Positions 1 through 9,947 of a DNA stretch of 64,000 bases are shown in pieces (the stretch's first letter is position 1; every line of letters begins with the position of its first letter). Below the pieces are notes generated by a model. The model was not told the origin of the DNA and ran no database searches. It was given only the letters and a program-made list of their open reading frames with translations. The DNA comes from Procambarus clarkii (taxonomy: Eukaryota > Arthropoda > Malacostraca > Decapoda > Cambaridae), in contig NC_091216.1 of assembly GCF_040958095.1 (NCBI RefSeq), positions 7,821,573 through 7,885,572 of the forward strand, in the 5' to 3' direction. Made by a program: the position numbers and the translations under genes.

Positions 1-764
1 CTCCACGATGTTCATGGGAGCCATCATCTGTCGGGTCGTCCACTGGTCCTTACTTAGAACACACATAAGAATTATACAAAATACCGCCAAGAAACATTTG
101 GCTAACTTAGGGATAAGTTTCATGAGATTGTAATGTCCATAGCCGGCTATATCCATTAGCCTGGTTTGGACCAAAGAGGGCACTAGAACCTTCGCACATA
201 CCTCACATACCTCTGACGTCTGGGAAATCTCTGGCCAGTTCAGTGAACGTTGTACCTTGCCATACTGCAAGTACTGATGTGCCTTCACTCTAGACTCTTG
301 GGTATCCGTGGGTGCTTGTAAACGAGGCCTCTCCTCTTGCTCAGTCGCTCTTGTCACCATAACCTCATGTTTCTTGTCGGGAGAAGAATCAGGAGAACCT
401 ATTAGAATGCTCTCGATCTGTTGGGTAGAGGAAGAATTAAACAGGTTAAGTAGTTGTACGTCTGCCTGTACCTAGATATTACCAATGCCTGCTGTTACCT
501 CAGACCCCAACTCACATGTGCCGCTGAAGTAAGGCGAGTCTAGATGTACCGGCACTAAGGGGGCAACGTACCGCGTCATAGGAAACCCAACCAGGACAAC
601 CTTTTGTCTCCCGTCTACACACACTCCCTCGGGTAACGAGTTTCTCACGATCAGGGACTGGGCTGCTCCACTATCTCTGAGGCACTACTACTGATCTACC
701 AGTATGATCACTCGTTACATACCCGCCTGAAGTGTGAGGGGCAAACAATCCTGGTCCTTCCTGA
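1..764 (-). pseudogene. LTR retrotransposon pol remnant (protease, possible integrase zinc region)
   Basis: This is the continuation, on the minus strand, of the gag gene that ends at 765. The frame holding Asp-Ser-Gly-Ala-Ala at 675-661 has the aspartic protease active-site motif D-S-G-A and is followed by a hydrophobic stretch (Leu-Ile-Val). It is in a different frame from gag and has stops just before the motif (two in tandem, about 690-685), so the protease is dead or needs recoding. Farther along, near 230-70, a Gly-His...Lys-Leu-Ala-Lys-Cys-Phe pattern resembles the zinc-binding start of a Ty3/gypsy integrase. No reverse transcriptase motifs were found between them, which suggests an internal deletion. 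The element runs off the left edge of the window. Confidence 0.55.
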
Positions 765-2240
765 CTAGTCATCAGAGACTGGGTTCCTACTGATGGTGTC
801 ACACAGCCCATCAAAAATCACCTCCCTACGTGGACCGCTACCTCTTCTGCCTCGGCACATAGCAGCGACGTGTCCTCTCTGCCCACAAGTCCAACACACT
901 ACATTCCTCCTCGGACTACGGTGTTTCGGACTGCTAGGACTAGTCCTTCGGGGGCTACTTGTGGGCGTCTTCATAGCGCTTTGTGGGACGGGTCTCTCCT
1001 CTTCTTGACGAGGTTTGCCAAACAGACGTGGGTAACTCCTAGGGACATACCTAGTGGAAGACCTATGCGTCAAGATGTATTCTTCAGCCATAGTGGCTGC
1101 GGCACTTAAGGTCTCTACCTGTTGTTTTTCTAAGAATGTCTTCAGATCCCCTGATAGACAGTCTTTAAAATCCTCCAACAAAACGAGCTGTTCCAGTTCT
1201 TCTTTTGTCTTCACCTTCCGAGAGGCACACCACTCCTGGAAAAGCCGTTCCTTGATGGTCGGGAACTCGGTGAACGTGTGCTCCGAGGTCTTTTTCAGGT
1301 TCCTGAACTTCTGCCTGTAAGCCTCAGGCACCAACTGGTAAGCCATGAGCACTACCTTCTTCACCTTGTCGTAATCACAGGAGTCATCAAGGGACAACGT
1401 GGAGTAGGCGATTTGGGCCTTCCCAGTCAAGACGGACTGTATCATGATGGCCCAATTCTCCTTTGGCCATTCCAACGAGGCTGCAACCTTCTTGAAAGCA
1501 GCGAAGAACTTCGAAACTTCCCTTTCGTTGAACTTCGGGACCATTTTGATGTTCTTTACCGAATCGAAACCACTTGTTTCCGTCGTTTTCCTCTGCCCGC
1601 CTAACCGCAATACTTCTAACTCGTGTTGTCTTTCCTTCTCCTTTTCTTCTCTTTCTCGCTCTTCTCTTTCTCTTTTTTCTTCTCTCTCTCGCTCTTCTCT
1701 TTCTCGTTCTTCTCTCTCTCTTTCTCCTTCTTTTTCTCGCTCTTCTCGTTCTCTTTCTCTTCCTTCTTCTCTTTCTCGCTCTTCTTTCCTTTCTTGTCTT
1801 TCTTTTTCCTTTTCTTGTAATTCTAAATGCTTCATTTCCATTTCTTTATCTTTCAATTCTCGTTCTATTTCTAATTTCTTCCATTCTATCTCACGATTTA
1901 TTTCTAAGGCACGCATTTTGACAGTTAGAAAGCTTATATTCAGTTCACCTGCATCACTTTCAATGTCACTACCTTTATCTTCCTTTTCAGTGGAAGCTAC
2001 CTCCTCACTTTCCTTTGTACTCTGTGCCTCGCTTTCCTGTTTCTCCCCGGCCTTCAAATGTTTGTGGACCTTTGACAAGATCTCAACACGGGAATCACTT
2101 GCACGTATCTTTATCTCCAGATAGGCACTCACTAGCACCAGTTCTTGTTTTCCCAGATATTTCAATCTGGCAAGACAGTCCTCCTTGTTCAGAAAGTCCT
2201 GAACATCGTCCAGATCTTCAAGGGTCACTTTTTCCGCCAT
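765..2240 (-). CDS. gag: Gag polyprotein of a Ty3/gypsy-like LTR retrotransposon
   Basis: Open reading frame of 491 codons from the ATG at 2240; a GTG two codons upstream is an unlikely start. The order is: an N-terminal helical region rich in Leu and Glu; a long highly charged stretch of Glu/Arg/Lys (roughly residues 130-215, coded by the purine-rich tract 1620-1850) expected to form a coiled coil or single alpha helix; a SCAN-like/retrotransposon gag region (about 230-390) with the Phe...Trp pattern of capsid domains; a Ser/Pro/Arg basic linker; and one CCHC zinc knuckle, Cys-Trp-Thr-Cys-...-His-...-Cys. Gag forms the particle and binds RNA. It sits 229 bp inside the 5' LTR. The frame is intact although pol is broken, so it may be a recent or non-autonomous insertion. 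Confidence 0.85.
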   Translation of the reverse strand: MAEKVTLEDLDDVQDFLNKEDCLARLKYLGKQELVLVSAYLEIKIRASDSRVEILSKVHKHLKAGEKQESEAQSTKESEEVASTEKEDKGSDIESDAGELNISFLTVKMRALEINREIEWKKLEIERELKDKEMEMKHLELQEKEKERQERKEEREREEGREREREEREKEGEREREEREREEREREEKREREEREREEKEKERQHELEVLRLGGQRKTTETSGFDSVKNIKMVPKFNEREVSKFFAAFKKVAASLEWPKENWAIMIQSVLTGKAQIAYSTLSLDDSCDYDKVKKVVLMAYQLVPEAYRQKFRNLKKTSEHTFTEFPTIKERLFQEWCASRKVKTKEELEQLVLLEDFKDCLSGDLKTFLEKQQVETLSAAATMAEEYILTHRSSTRYVPRSYPRLFGKPRQEEERPVPQSAMKTPTSSPRRTSPSSPKHRSPRRNVVCWTCGQRGHVAAMCRGRRGSGPRREVIFDGLCDTISRNPVSDD

Positions 2241-2469
2241 TGTCACTTAAGTGGTGCACGAGCACTTAATACACCGCTTCACTTGAGCACTCAGCACCTC
2301 ACTTGCCAATATTGCACGTAATCACACCGAGCACCGCACTCTACAATATTGCACTAAATCACACCGAGCACCGCATTCGCCAATATTGCACTTAATCACA
2401 CCGCACTACATCACCACCCCTGTCAAACATACTTGACAAGGGGTCGGATCCCACTGGGGATGCCAATTA
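2241..2469 (-). other. LTR-retrotransposon leader with primer binding site and short tandem repeat
   Basis: This is the untranslated leader between gag and the 5' LTR. A candidate primer binding site, TGGCATCCCCAGTGGGATCC, lies at 2465-2446 on the minus strand, four bases inside the LTR edge. Beginning with TGG at this spot is standard for a tRNA-primed element; I could not assign the tRNA. Between about 2300 and 2410 there are 2.5 imperfect copies of a ~45-bp unit containing CAATATTGCAC and ATCACACCGAGCACCGCA. Confidence 0.6.
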
Positions 2470-3477
2470 TGTTACGGCCCTAATGGGACGCAACCGGGTT
2501 TTTCTCTGATGGTATTAGAGTTTGGGTATCCGGCCCCAAGTTAGTAGAGGCTTTCAAAGGGTGTGTTCCGTAACGCAAGTGAAATTAAAGGGGGAGGGAT
2601 ATAAATGTTCCCGTTTTTCTGATATATTTACCACCACCATAAATAAATAAATAACAGTCGCACGCGTGGATTATTACTACACGTATGTACAGTTGCGTCT
2701 TCCTCCGAAGACACTGGATGCTCAACGATGCTCACTCTGGGTAGCCCTGGTTCCTTGTTCTGTTGCCCACGATGAATCCACTATGACTATGACGAATCTA
2801 CCCTGGCCACAGGCCAGCCAAATCACAGTCCCACTGGGTGCTTCGTCGTGGAGGCCTTCAACCACAATCCAGCCAGTAGCTGGCAGGTACCGATCAGCTC
2901 TGCTGTGTAGGCCACTCCACGACCGATACTTAGGGTTGTGTGCCCTAGCCAGGAGCCTCGTGTGACTCGCTGGTCACTCTTCTCATACAGCACCCTAGTG
3001 GGTGGTCTCCTCCACCAGCCAACCCCGGATAAGGCAATTTCCAACACTGCCACTCCTCAGGCAGGCTATTACTCTCGACAGAGTTCGTCCAGGGATGGCT
3101 CACAGCTTACTTCAAAGCAGACTGATGAGGAGACCTTGGCTGCCTTGGGTAGACCGGTCCATCGTCCAACACAGCAAACCCAGGTCGACTCTGCAATCAG
3201 ATACGTCATTAATACTGGGACGCTTCACTCACAAGCTTAGACAGAAACGTCCACCTCTTCACTCCATAGATGGCGTTCACTGTCTAAGCACTACCTCACC
3301 AGAGGTCAGCAGCGGCCACGTCGCGAGTCGACTAGGACAGGAATCCAGCACCTGTTGCTGGCATATCCTGTCACCACTAAATGGCGTCGACCATTTGGAG
3401 TGGGTTTTGGGAGCGGACTCACAGATGGCGTTGTCGTCACTGCTCCGTGCTCCGACGCTGGACTCGGGTCCGTAACA
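2470..3477 (-). mobile_element. 5' LTR (1,008 bp) of the gag-bearing retrotransposon
   Basis: The segment begins TGTTACGG and ends CCGTAACA, a perfect 8-bp inverted terminal pair of the TG...CA type. Its inner edge abuts the leader and PBS, so for this minus-strand element it is the 5' LTR. Its outer edge cuts exactly into a Penelope-like coding region, which confirms the boundary. The partner 3' LTR would lie left of the window, so the target duplication cannot be checked. Open frames within the LTR are not conserved proteins. Confidence 0.75.
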
Positions 3478-4365
3478 GAAGGTTACATCCTTCGTTGGGG
3501 CAAGTGTACATGTATTCAACGCTTGATTGCTGTAGAGGGTTCTCCGTCGGCTTCGGGCTGTTTTTGATAAGGAGTTTGGAAGTCTTCTTCGTTTTGTAGA
3601 ATATGATCAGGTTTATGTTTTGGTAAGGAGTAATGCTTTTTACTCCTTTACGGATTATTTCTTTCATTATTCTTTCCCCTTTTATATGTTCACTGTGCAT
3701 GGTTGATTTGTAATATAATTTTATTGGAGATATTGTGGTTTCTGTTCTAGGTTCAGGATTATACCATCGGTCCAAGTGTCTTCTTATAGCAGCATTTATT
3801 TCTGCGTTGCTATATCCGTTGTTCACCAATACCTGAGTTACTCTTTCAAACTCTCTACTCACGTTGTTCCATTCGAAGCAATGGGTAAGCGCTCGACGAA
3901 TATAAACATTGAGAACACTGGCTGTGTATCTTTCGGGGCACTCACGTCTACCGTTCAGCTATGTTGGTGGGCTTTGTATATACGTTGGTGCTTAAAGAAG
4001 TTCCTGTTTTTGTTATTAGTACATCCAAGAATGGCAGACTGTTATTTTCACTATTTTCATGTGTAAATCGGCGTACTGACTCTCTCTCTAGATGTTTTTT
4101 TAGATCAATTAGTTCATCTGAGTCTTTTACTATTACGAATATGTTATCTACATAACGGCAATATACAGTTGGTTTTTGTCTGCTACTGAAGACTCTGTCT
4201 TCGATGGTTTCCATATAAAAATTAGCAAATAAACTCCTAAGGGGGAGCCCATTGCTACTCCGTCTATTTGTAGATACATGTCTCCTTGTGGACTGATGAA
4301 AGGGGCTTCCTTTGTACATGCTTCGAGAAGACTCTTCAAGTGTGGCTCAGGTATGTCTAATTTGG
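3478..4365 (-). pseudogene. Penelope-like element, reverse transcriptase and start of GIY-YIG domain
   Basis: Minus-strand coding relic. From upstream: an RT region with [12 protein letters not shown] (RT motif B), a one-base frameshift near 4235, then Tyr-Val-Asp-Asn where Penelope RTs have YVDD. The second catalytic Asp is therefore replaced by Asn. After it come Leu-Pro-Phe-Leu-Asp-Val and the typical linker. The frame ends in Tyr-Met-Tyr-Thr-Cys-Pro-Asn-Glu-Gly-Cys-Asn, the entry to the GIY-YIG endonuclease, cut off at 3477 by the LTR insertion. A break at 3863-3947 separates two open segments. The 5' part is missing, ending near the palindrome at 4366. Family assignment is from motifs I know for Penelope elements. 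Confidence 0.8.
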
Positions 4366-4405
4366 GGGTGCTCTCTCTCTCTCGTCCACGAGAGAGAGAG
4401 CACCC
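4366..4405. repeat. Palindrome with CT/GA arms
   Basis: The left arm GGGTGCTCTCTCTC...CG and the right arm CG(AG)5AGCACCC-type sequence are inverted copies around TCCA, differing by one CT step. It lies at the truncated 5' edge of the Penelope relic and just before the TA tract, and may belong to the end structure of that element. Confidence 0.6.
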
Positions 4406-4427
4406 TCAATCCTGCTGCCAGTATACA

Positions 4428-4810
<383 letters not shown>

Positions 4811-4818
4811 ATATATAA

Positions 4819-5131
<313 letters not shown>

Positions 5132-5188
5132 CTTTCAAACAGAAATCACAATGGTATGATATATCAATTAAAATAATTTTTGGGCAAT

Positions 5189-5254
5189 GGAGTGGCTTGA
5201 ACTAGGGCACTGGTGATTCCCAAACGCTGCCTTAACCAACTCAGCCACGATGGT
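5189..5254 (-). repeat. tRNA-derived SINE head
   Basis: Minus strand reads CCATCGTGGCTGAGTTGG then TTAAGGCAGCG (A-box-like) and AGTTCAAGCC (B-box-like). The arms do not form a clean cloverleaf, so this is a SINE head and not a tRNA gene. Confidence 0.55.
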
Positions 5255-5430
5255 ACAAAAGTCGACTAACCAAGAACTCTACTGAGTTCTCTGGGAGGTT
5301 CTGGAGGCCCCGAACCGGAGCCCAACCAGGGTTTTACCGTCGCTATGGCTACACTCTGGCCTTCAGTAATGGCTTTCACACTCTTAAGCCCCCTAGATTA
5401 GATCTGAGCCAATAAACTTTCGGTTATTCT
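5255..5430. other. Unassigned spacer
   Basis: I see no gene or clear repeat here; it may be the body of the adjacent SINE or the 3' end of the RNase H relic. Confidence 0.4.
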
Positions 5431-5880
5431 CTAAGATTTCTGGTAGCACATCATTTTGAATGACCCACAAATATGAGGCTGTTCATGCATTATAGTATAA
5501 TGAAAGACGGGAGAACTTGTGTGAATTTTACCTTGTCTCAGGTCTGCTAGATTTTGTTGCAGTTCTCGGTATAATACTGCCCTCAGGCTGCTAAAGCAAT
5601 TCAAGATGGTACTCAACTCCACCTTTAAGAGCACATAGTTTGGCTAACTTATCAGCTGTGCTATACATTTCGAGGCCGATATTGGACGTAATCCATAGGA
5701 GACAAATTGTGCTTACATCTTCAAATATTTTATTTTATCTGCGCCTAACTTCAAACACAAGCGCATCCCAATTATCTCTCTTGGGGAATTGAATGCAATC
5801 AAGGATGACAAAGAGTCGCTATCAATTAACATGTCGACGTTGGACACGAACCTGTTTGAGTGCAAGGTTTCATGGTAAAC
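5431..5880 (-). pseudogene. Relic of non-LTR retrotransposon RNase H and C-terminal region
   Basis: Minus-strand fragments in two frames. The upstream part (about 5820-5740) reads Asp-Ser-Asp-Ser-Leu-Ser-Ser-Leu...Asn-Ser-Pro-Arg, like the third acidic block of an RNase H of I-type elements. A second part (5670-5431) reads Ala-Asp-Lys-Leu-Ala-Lys, the last RNase H block, followed by a Leu-Tyr-Arg-Glu-Leu-Gln-Gln tail and the His...Met-Met-Cys region. Stops and frameshifts throughout show decay. The call rests on the order of these short motifs only. Confidence 0.5.
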
Positions 5881-6480
5881 AATTCTGCTTCAAACGTGGA
5901 GAGCCCAATTATTTACTTGAGCTCTCCACACAGAACTGGAGCTATCTCTCACTGTGACACCAACTGCTTCACTTCCGGTGGCACCAGTGGAATGACGGAG
6001 AGAACCAATAATAACAAATGGGATGTGGAAGAAGAGAGAACTCAAAAGGAAGAGGTGAATGGAGGGCTTCATGTAGAGGTAGCTTCACTAGGAAGACATT
6101 TGCAGGAAATTTATGTACAGGGGAGTGAGAGGAGACAGATGGACCTGAGAAAGTCATAGAGGATCTAGAAGACAACTTTGTGGGGGAAATCTACCGGTGA
6201 TTGACTTGATTATTAATTCAAGAGATTGTATTTAAATGTATTTATTACTTATCTATTATTTGTAAGTGGACTGTATTTTTAACATTTATTATCACTAGTA
6301 AACTTCCTATCACACAATTTGAGGATTCATAATTCAGTTCATCACACTGTATTGAAACGGTTGATATAAATTTACGTACTAAACTTTAACTAAATAGTTA
6401 GTAGTCCTGCTACAAATGTAGTAGTTATAATTTAAAACAATCTCAGAAGGTTCGGTAGTGTTGGCTGGTCATCCAACATC
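5881..6480. other. Unassigned AT-rich sequence
   Basis: An open frame of 99 codons at 5860-6159 (plus) has no recognisable domain and its composition is ordinary. No repeat structure is visible. Confidence 0.4.
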
Positions 6481-6493
6481 AGAATTCCCTGAC

Positions 6494-6722
6494 ACACGAG
6501 TACTCTGTACTGGACAGGTGTTAATGACCCGGACACGTGTACTCTGTACTGGACAGGTGTTAATGACCCGGACACGTGTACTCTGTACTGGACAGGTGTT
6601 AATGACCCAGACACGTGTACTCTGTACTGGACAGGTGTTAATGACCCAGACACGTGTAATCCGTAGTGGACAGATGTTAATGGCCTGGACACTTGTACTC
6701 CGTACTGGACAGGTGTTAATAG
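6494..6722. repeat. 39-bp minisatellite, about six copies
   Basis: The unit contains ACTCTGTACTGGACAGGTGT followed by TAATGACCCGGACACGTGT. Because 39 is a multiple of three, both strands read through as 13-residue repeats. Copies drift toward the right end. Confidence 0.9.
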
Positions 6723-6858
6723 TGTCCGTGTGGTTCTGGGATTTACCAGCTCAACTGATGTCTCGTGCGGTCACAGTTTACCTGTCAACAAGTTACGCCG
6801 TAAAAACTGACGATAACATGTAAAGCACAGCTGTTACACATGAAATTTAGGTAATTAA

Positions 6859-6900
6859 TAATGAATAAACATTACCCTTTTGGGTAATGTTTATTCATTA
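6859..6900. repeat. Perfect hairpin, 19-bp stem, TTTT loop
   Basis: TAATGAATAAACATTACCC is followed by TTTT and then its exact reverse complement. No mobile element end or known RNA motif was recognised around it. Confidence 0.9.
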
Positions 6901-6913
6901 AGGGACAACTAGG

Positions 6914-6942
6914 GACAACCCCTTTGGTTCCAAGGGGTTGTC
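6914..6942. repeat. Second hairpin, 11-bp stem
   Basis: GACAACCCCTT, a 7-base loop, then AAGGGGTTGTC. It lies 13 bp after the 19-bp hairpin. Confidence 0.85.
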
Positions 6943-7373
6943 ATAGCCAGGGGGGTGGTAATGGGGAACGAGCTCCCATGACCAATAAAATGCTTCTATA
7001 CGGCTTGCGCTCCAATAGCCTCTGACAACCAAGTCCAACTCCTGGCCTGCACGGGTGGCTTAGTCTTTAAGTCCGGCGGAACTGCTTTTACCGACAGGAA
7101 AAGGGGCGAGGGCGTGCCTCTGGCGCCTTAAAACCAGCTGCTTCGGGTAGATGGGACTCGATAGCCTGGGAAGGCAGCCCATCTAGGGGAAGGAAAACCC
7201 TGATTTTAAACCTTCGCTGCCTTGCGGCCATACCCCTTTTTTGGGAAAGGCTTCAGGAGTCAACCTTGAGGAAAAATCCAAAGTTGGAGCCCCTAAGGCA
7301 GTTCGTTGTTGACGTCGACCACGTTCTGGCAGCTCCTGTGACATTGCTGGAACCATGTGTATTGACATTTGCC
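6943..7373. other. Unique left flank of the amplified locus
   Basis: No gene recognised. The sequence directly continues into block A, and its last few bases form the left junction of the duplication. Confidence 0.4.
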
Positions 7374-9233
7374 TTTCTATTGGATAATTTCAGCAACGTG
7401 GAGAGGGGGGGACCTGCTGCATGGGTAACAGCTTCTCCTCCATATCTACCTACCCAGGCTTTGCGCCCTGTCAGGGCGCAACTCCAATGTCTTCCGAGAC
7501 TGAAGGTTGCCTACTACTACCCTTTCGGATAGTGTTTTCCTGATTCATAAAGTTTTAATCCTAGATACAAATTAATGACCAAATATTATGTACTATTACA
7601 AAAAAGACGAACTCTGAACTTGCCTTAGTTCTGTCAAGTCTTGGTAACAAATGTAATACACGCTGCGTTCTGGGACTTGCTAGAGTAGTTTTCTATCTTG
7701 TGGAAGGTCCGCTGTGTCATAGCTCAAGTTCCATCAACAACAACCATGTCTGCCATCCTCCTCCAACCCTTCCTCCGAATAGACAGTACGTTTTAATACT
7801 AAATTTAATAAGTACATTCCTGACTCTCTGCATAATACACTTAATTGTGCTGTTACATTTACCTCCCCATATATTCTGCTCATTTTTTGTTAATACGTTC
7901 AAGATTTTAAGGTTGAAGTTTTCGTGTTTAAATCCTTATCCACAAGTTTTAATTATATAGAATTCCTTTTTCGTTTTATTAAACAATAGAGATTTTATAA
8001 CAAATTTGAAAATATCCTCAGTTACTTTATAATTTATTGAAAGACTTTAGTTTGGTTTTATTAGATTTATAAAATTGTAATATCAATATAGCTATAGGTC
8101 AAGTACTAATTGTAATTAAGAAACAATAAATGTTATTTACATGCTTTTCCTCCTATACTCCCAAGGTTAGGTTAGGCCGTGGTTTTCTATACAACTTTTC
8201 AGGTAAACTCTAATACTCACAACATTTTGGTGCTATGCTGGCAATTAAGTGAATTTATGTACTATGCCGATAGTCAGGATTGTACTTATTACATTTAGTA
8301 TTAAAACGTACTGTCTATTCGGAGGATGGGCTGTCCTCCTCCTGTTTCGGCATCATACTCATCTCGATTTCATTGAAATTTGGAAGGAAAAATGAGTTTG
8401 ATGCCAAATCTTTATTGACTATATACTTAATTTAGTAGATTAATTTGATTTTGGTGTTCATCCTGAGATTGATGATTTTAGTGTAACATTAGCTAAATAT
8501 ATTTTGTGATGAGATGATGACAGCGCTGGGAAAATTAACCCAATTTTCGAGAGTAAAGTCGTCCTTTTCAGTCTCTTTTAGGACTAACTAATGTGTTTAT
8601 TTGTAATGGAATTAACACAACCAGCGGCAATTTATTTCTACCTGTTGCATTAACAATTTATGGGTGATGTGGAAATTTTCTCACAAACTTTGACAACAGC
8701 GATTAACTACAAGTTGCTACTTTCAAGGAAACAGAGGCAATGGAGGAATAAAAGACATAAGAGAAGAAAATTTAGATGAGCTTCAAAAGAGAATAAATTC
8801 AGTGGAAGTCGAAGAGAAGGCAGCAGGAAAAAGATAGAAGAACAAGGGAAGAGATAATATAAACATAGATATTATTACTGATAAATAAGAAACAATACAA
8901 GACAAAGAATTTGCTAAAGTAGTTAAAAGATCAGTGGAAAAGCACACCCATTAAAACAAAAAGAATAATTAATATAAAAAGTCAGCATTTGTGTAATATA
9001 CGATGCCGGAACTGAAGAGAGACATCAGTAGTATTTTCTAATCTACAAGAGCCATAAGGTGGCATATGGCAAGAGAAGGGAAGACTACCAGAAAGACATT
9101 ACAAGAAATCTCCTCATAATACAAGTTATAAAGCCAACCAGGAAAATTTAACATTGCTGGAGGCTTTGTTTGCTCCAAATTGAACAGAATCGTCCTATTA
9201 AACTGATCATTTAAAATTTTACTTAATTGGTAT
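7374..9233. other. Unassigned AT-rich part of block A
   Basis: No gene supported. A short frame at 7700-7960 is repeated in block B only because the block is duplicated. Around 8740-9190 the plus strand has Lys/Glu-rich broken frames that could be the ORF1 of a decayed non-LTR element, but no motif is decisive. Confidence 0.4.
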
Positions 9234-9947
9234 TGTGACGGGAAAGTGTTGGAGTGTAGATGTTCGGCAGTCCTCCAATGGCAGGTGTCAATGCCTAGTC
9301 ACACTTACAAAAAAAAGATAGACTGCTTGCCTGTTTGTCTGTGGTAAAGTAAGGGAAGACACGCAAAACACATAGTATGAGCAATGAAACTTTAATTAAT
9401 ATAGAAAACAAATTATAAACAAAGACAATCCATTGGCTATGTACAATGCAAACAAACAACTCAAAGACATATAATATAAATGAAGAATAGGGATGAAGTT
9501 ACTTTACAAGAATATAAATACACAGTGAAAAATAATCAGGTGCTGAGAATATGGCGCTATCTTAGAAACATCCAGCTGATACACAGCGTATATCAGTTAG
9601 TTGTTCACTGCTTGAGAGCACAAGGATATTCTGACTTCAATGGCTGGTTCAAGCCCAGACATCGACTCAGGTAGAGGGCGCTGAGGTGCAAAAGTGCAGG
9701 TGTGCAGTCGGCGAGTCACCAATCAGGAGCAGGCAGGCTGGGACGGGTAGTTGGCTGGTTGATGACGAGCCGGCGTGGAGGGAGTGTGGAGTAGGGGATG
9801 AGTCTTGGGTACGTTTGCCTCCTGGTCAAAACGTTTTGTGCTACTGGTAGACGTATCTTGAAGGTAGCATCTTATTGTTGTATAATAAACGTAACATGAT
9901 GTAGAGAAGAGCAGGCTCAATCTCTCTTGAAAGAGATTATCGTCACA
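9234..9947 (-). mobile_element. Solo LTR, TGTGACG family (714 bp)
   Basis: It begins TGTGACGGG and ends TCGTCACA, a TG...CA element with inverted ends. It is flanked by a 4-bp direct repeat, GTAT, at 9230-9233 and 9948-9951. A diverged relative at 56117-56814 lies next to a primer binding site on the minus strand, which gives the orientation. No internal region is attached. Confidence 0.75.

Noticed and set aside
1444..2124. Plus-strand 226-codon Ser/Leu-rich frame
   Set aside because: Antisense shadow of the Glu/Arg-rich gag helix.
4285..4300. CTGATGA string in the Penelope relic, as in a hammerhead ribozyme
   Set aside because: No GAAA block or third stem in the right place, and it lies in RT coding sequence. 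The same test failed for CTGATGA in the BEL-like internal regions (for example near 19092).
6432..6823. Frames with 13-residue repeats on both strands
   Set aside because: Produced by the 39-bp minisatellite, whose unit is a multiple of three.
7700..7960. Small ORF present in both blocks
   Set aside because: Its conservation is explained by block duplication; no domain, and the start is within a microsatellite-bearing stretch.
8163..8180. GGTTAGGTTAGG, similar to the arthropod telomere repeat TTAGG
   Set aside because: Only two units; chance match.
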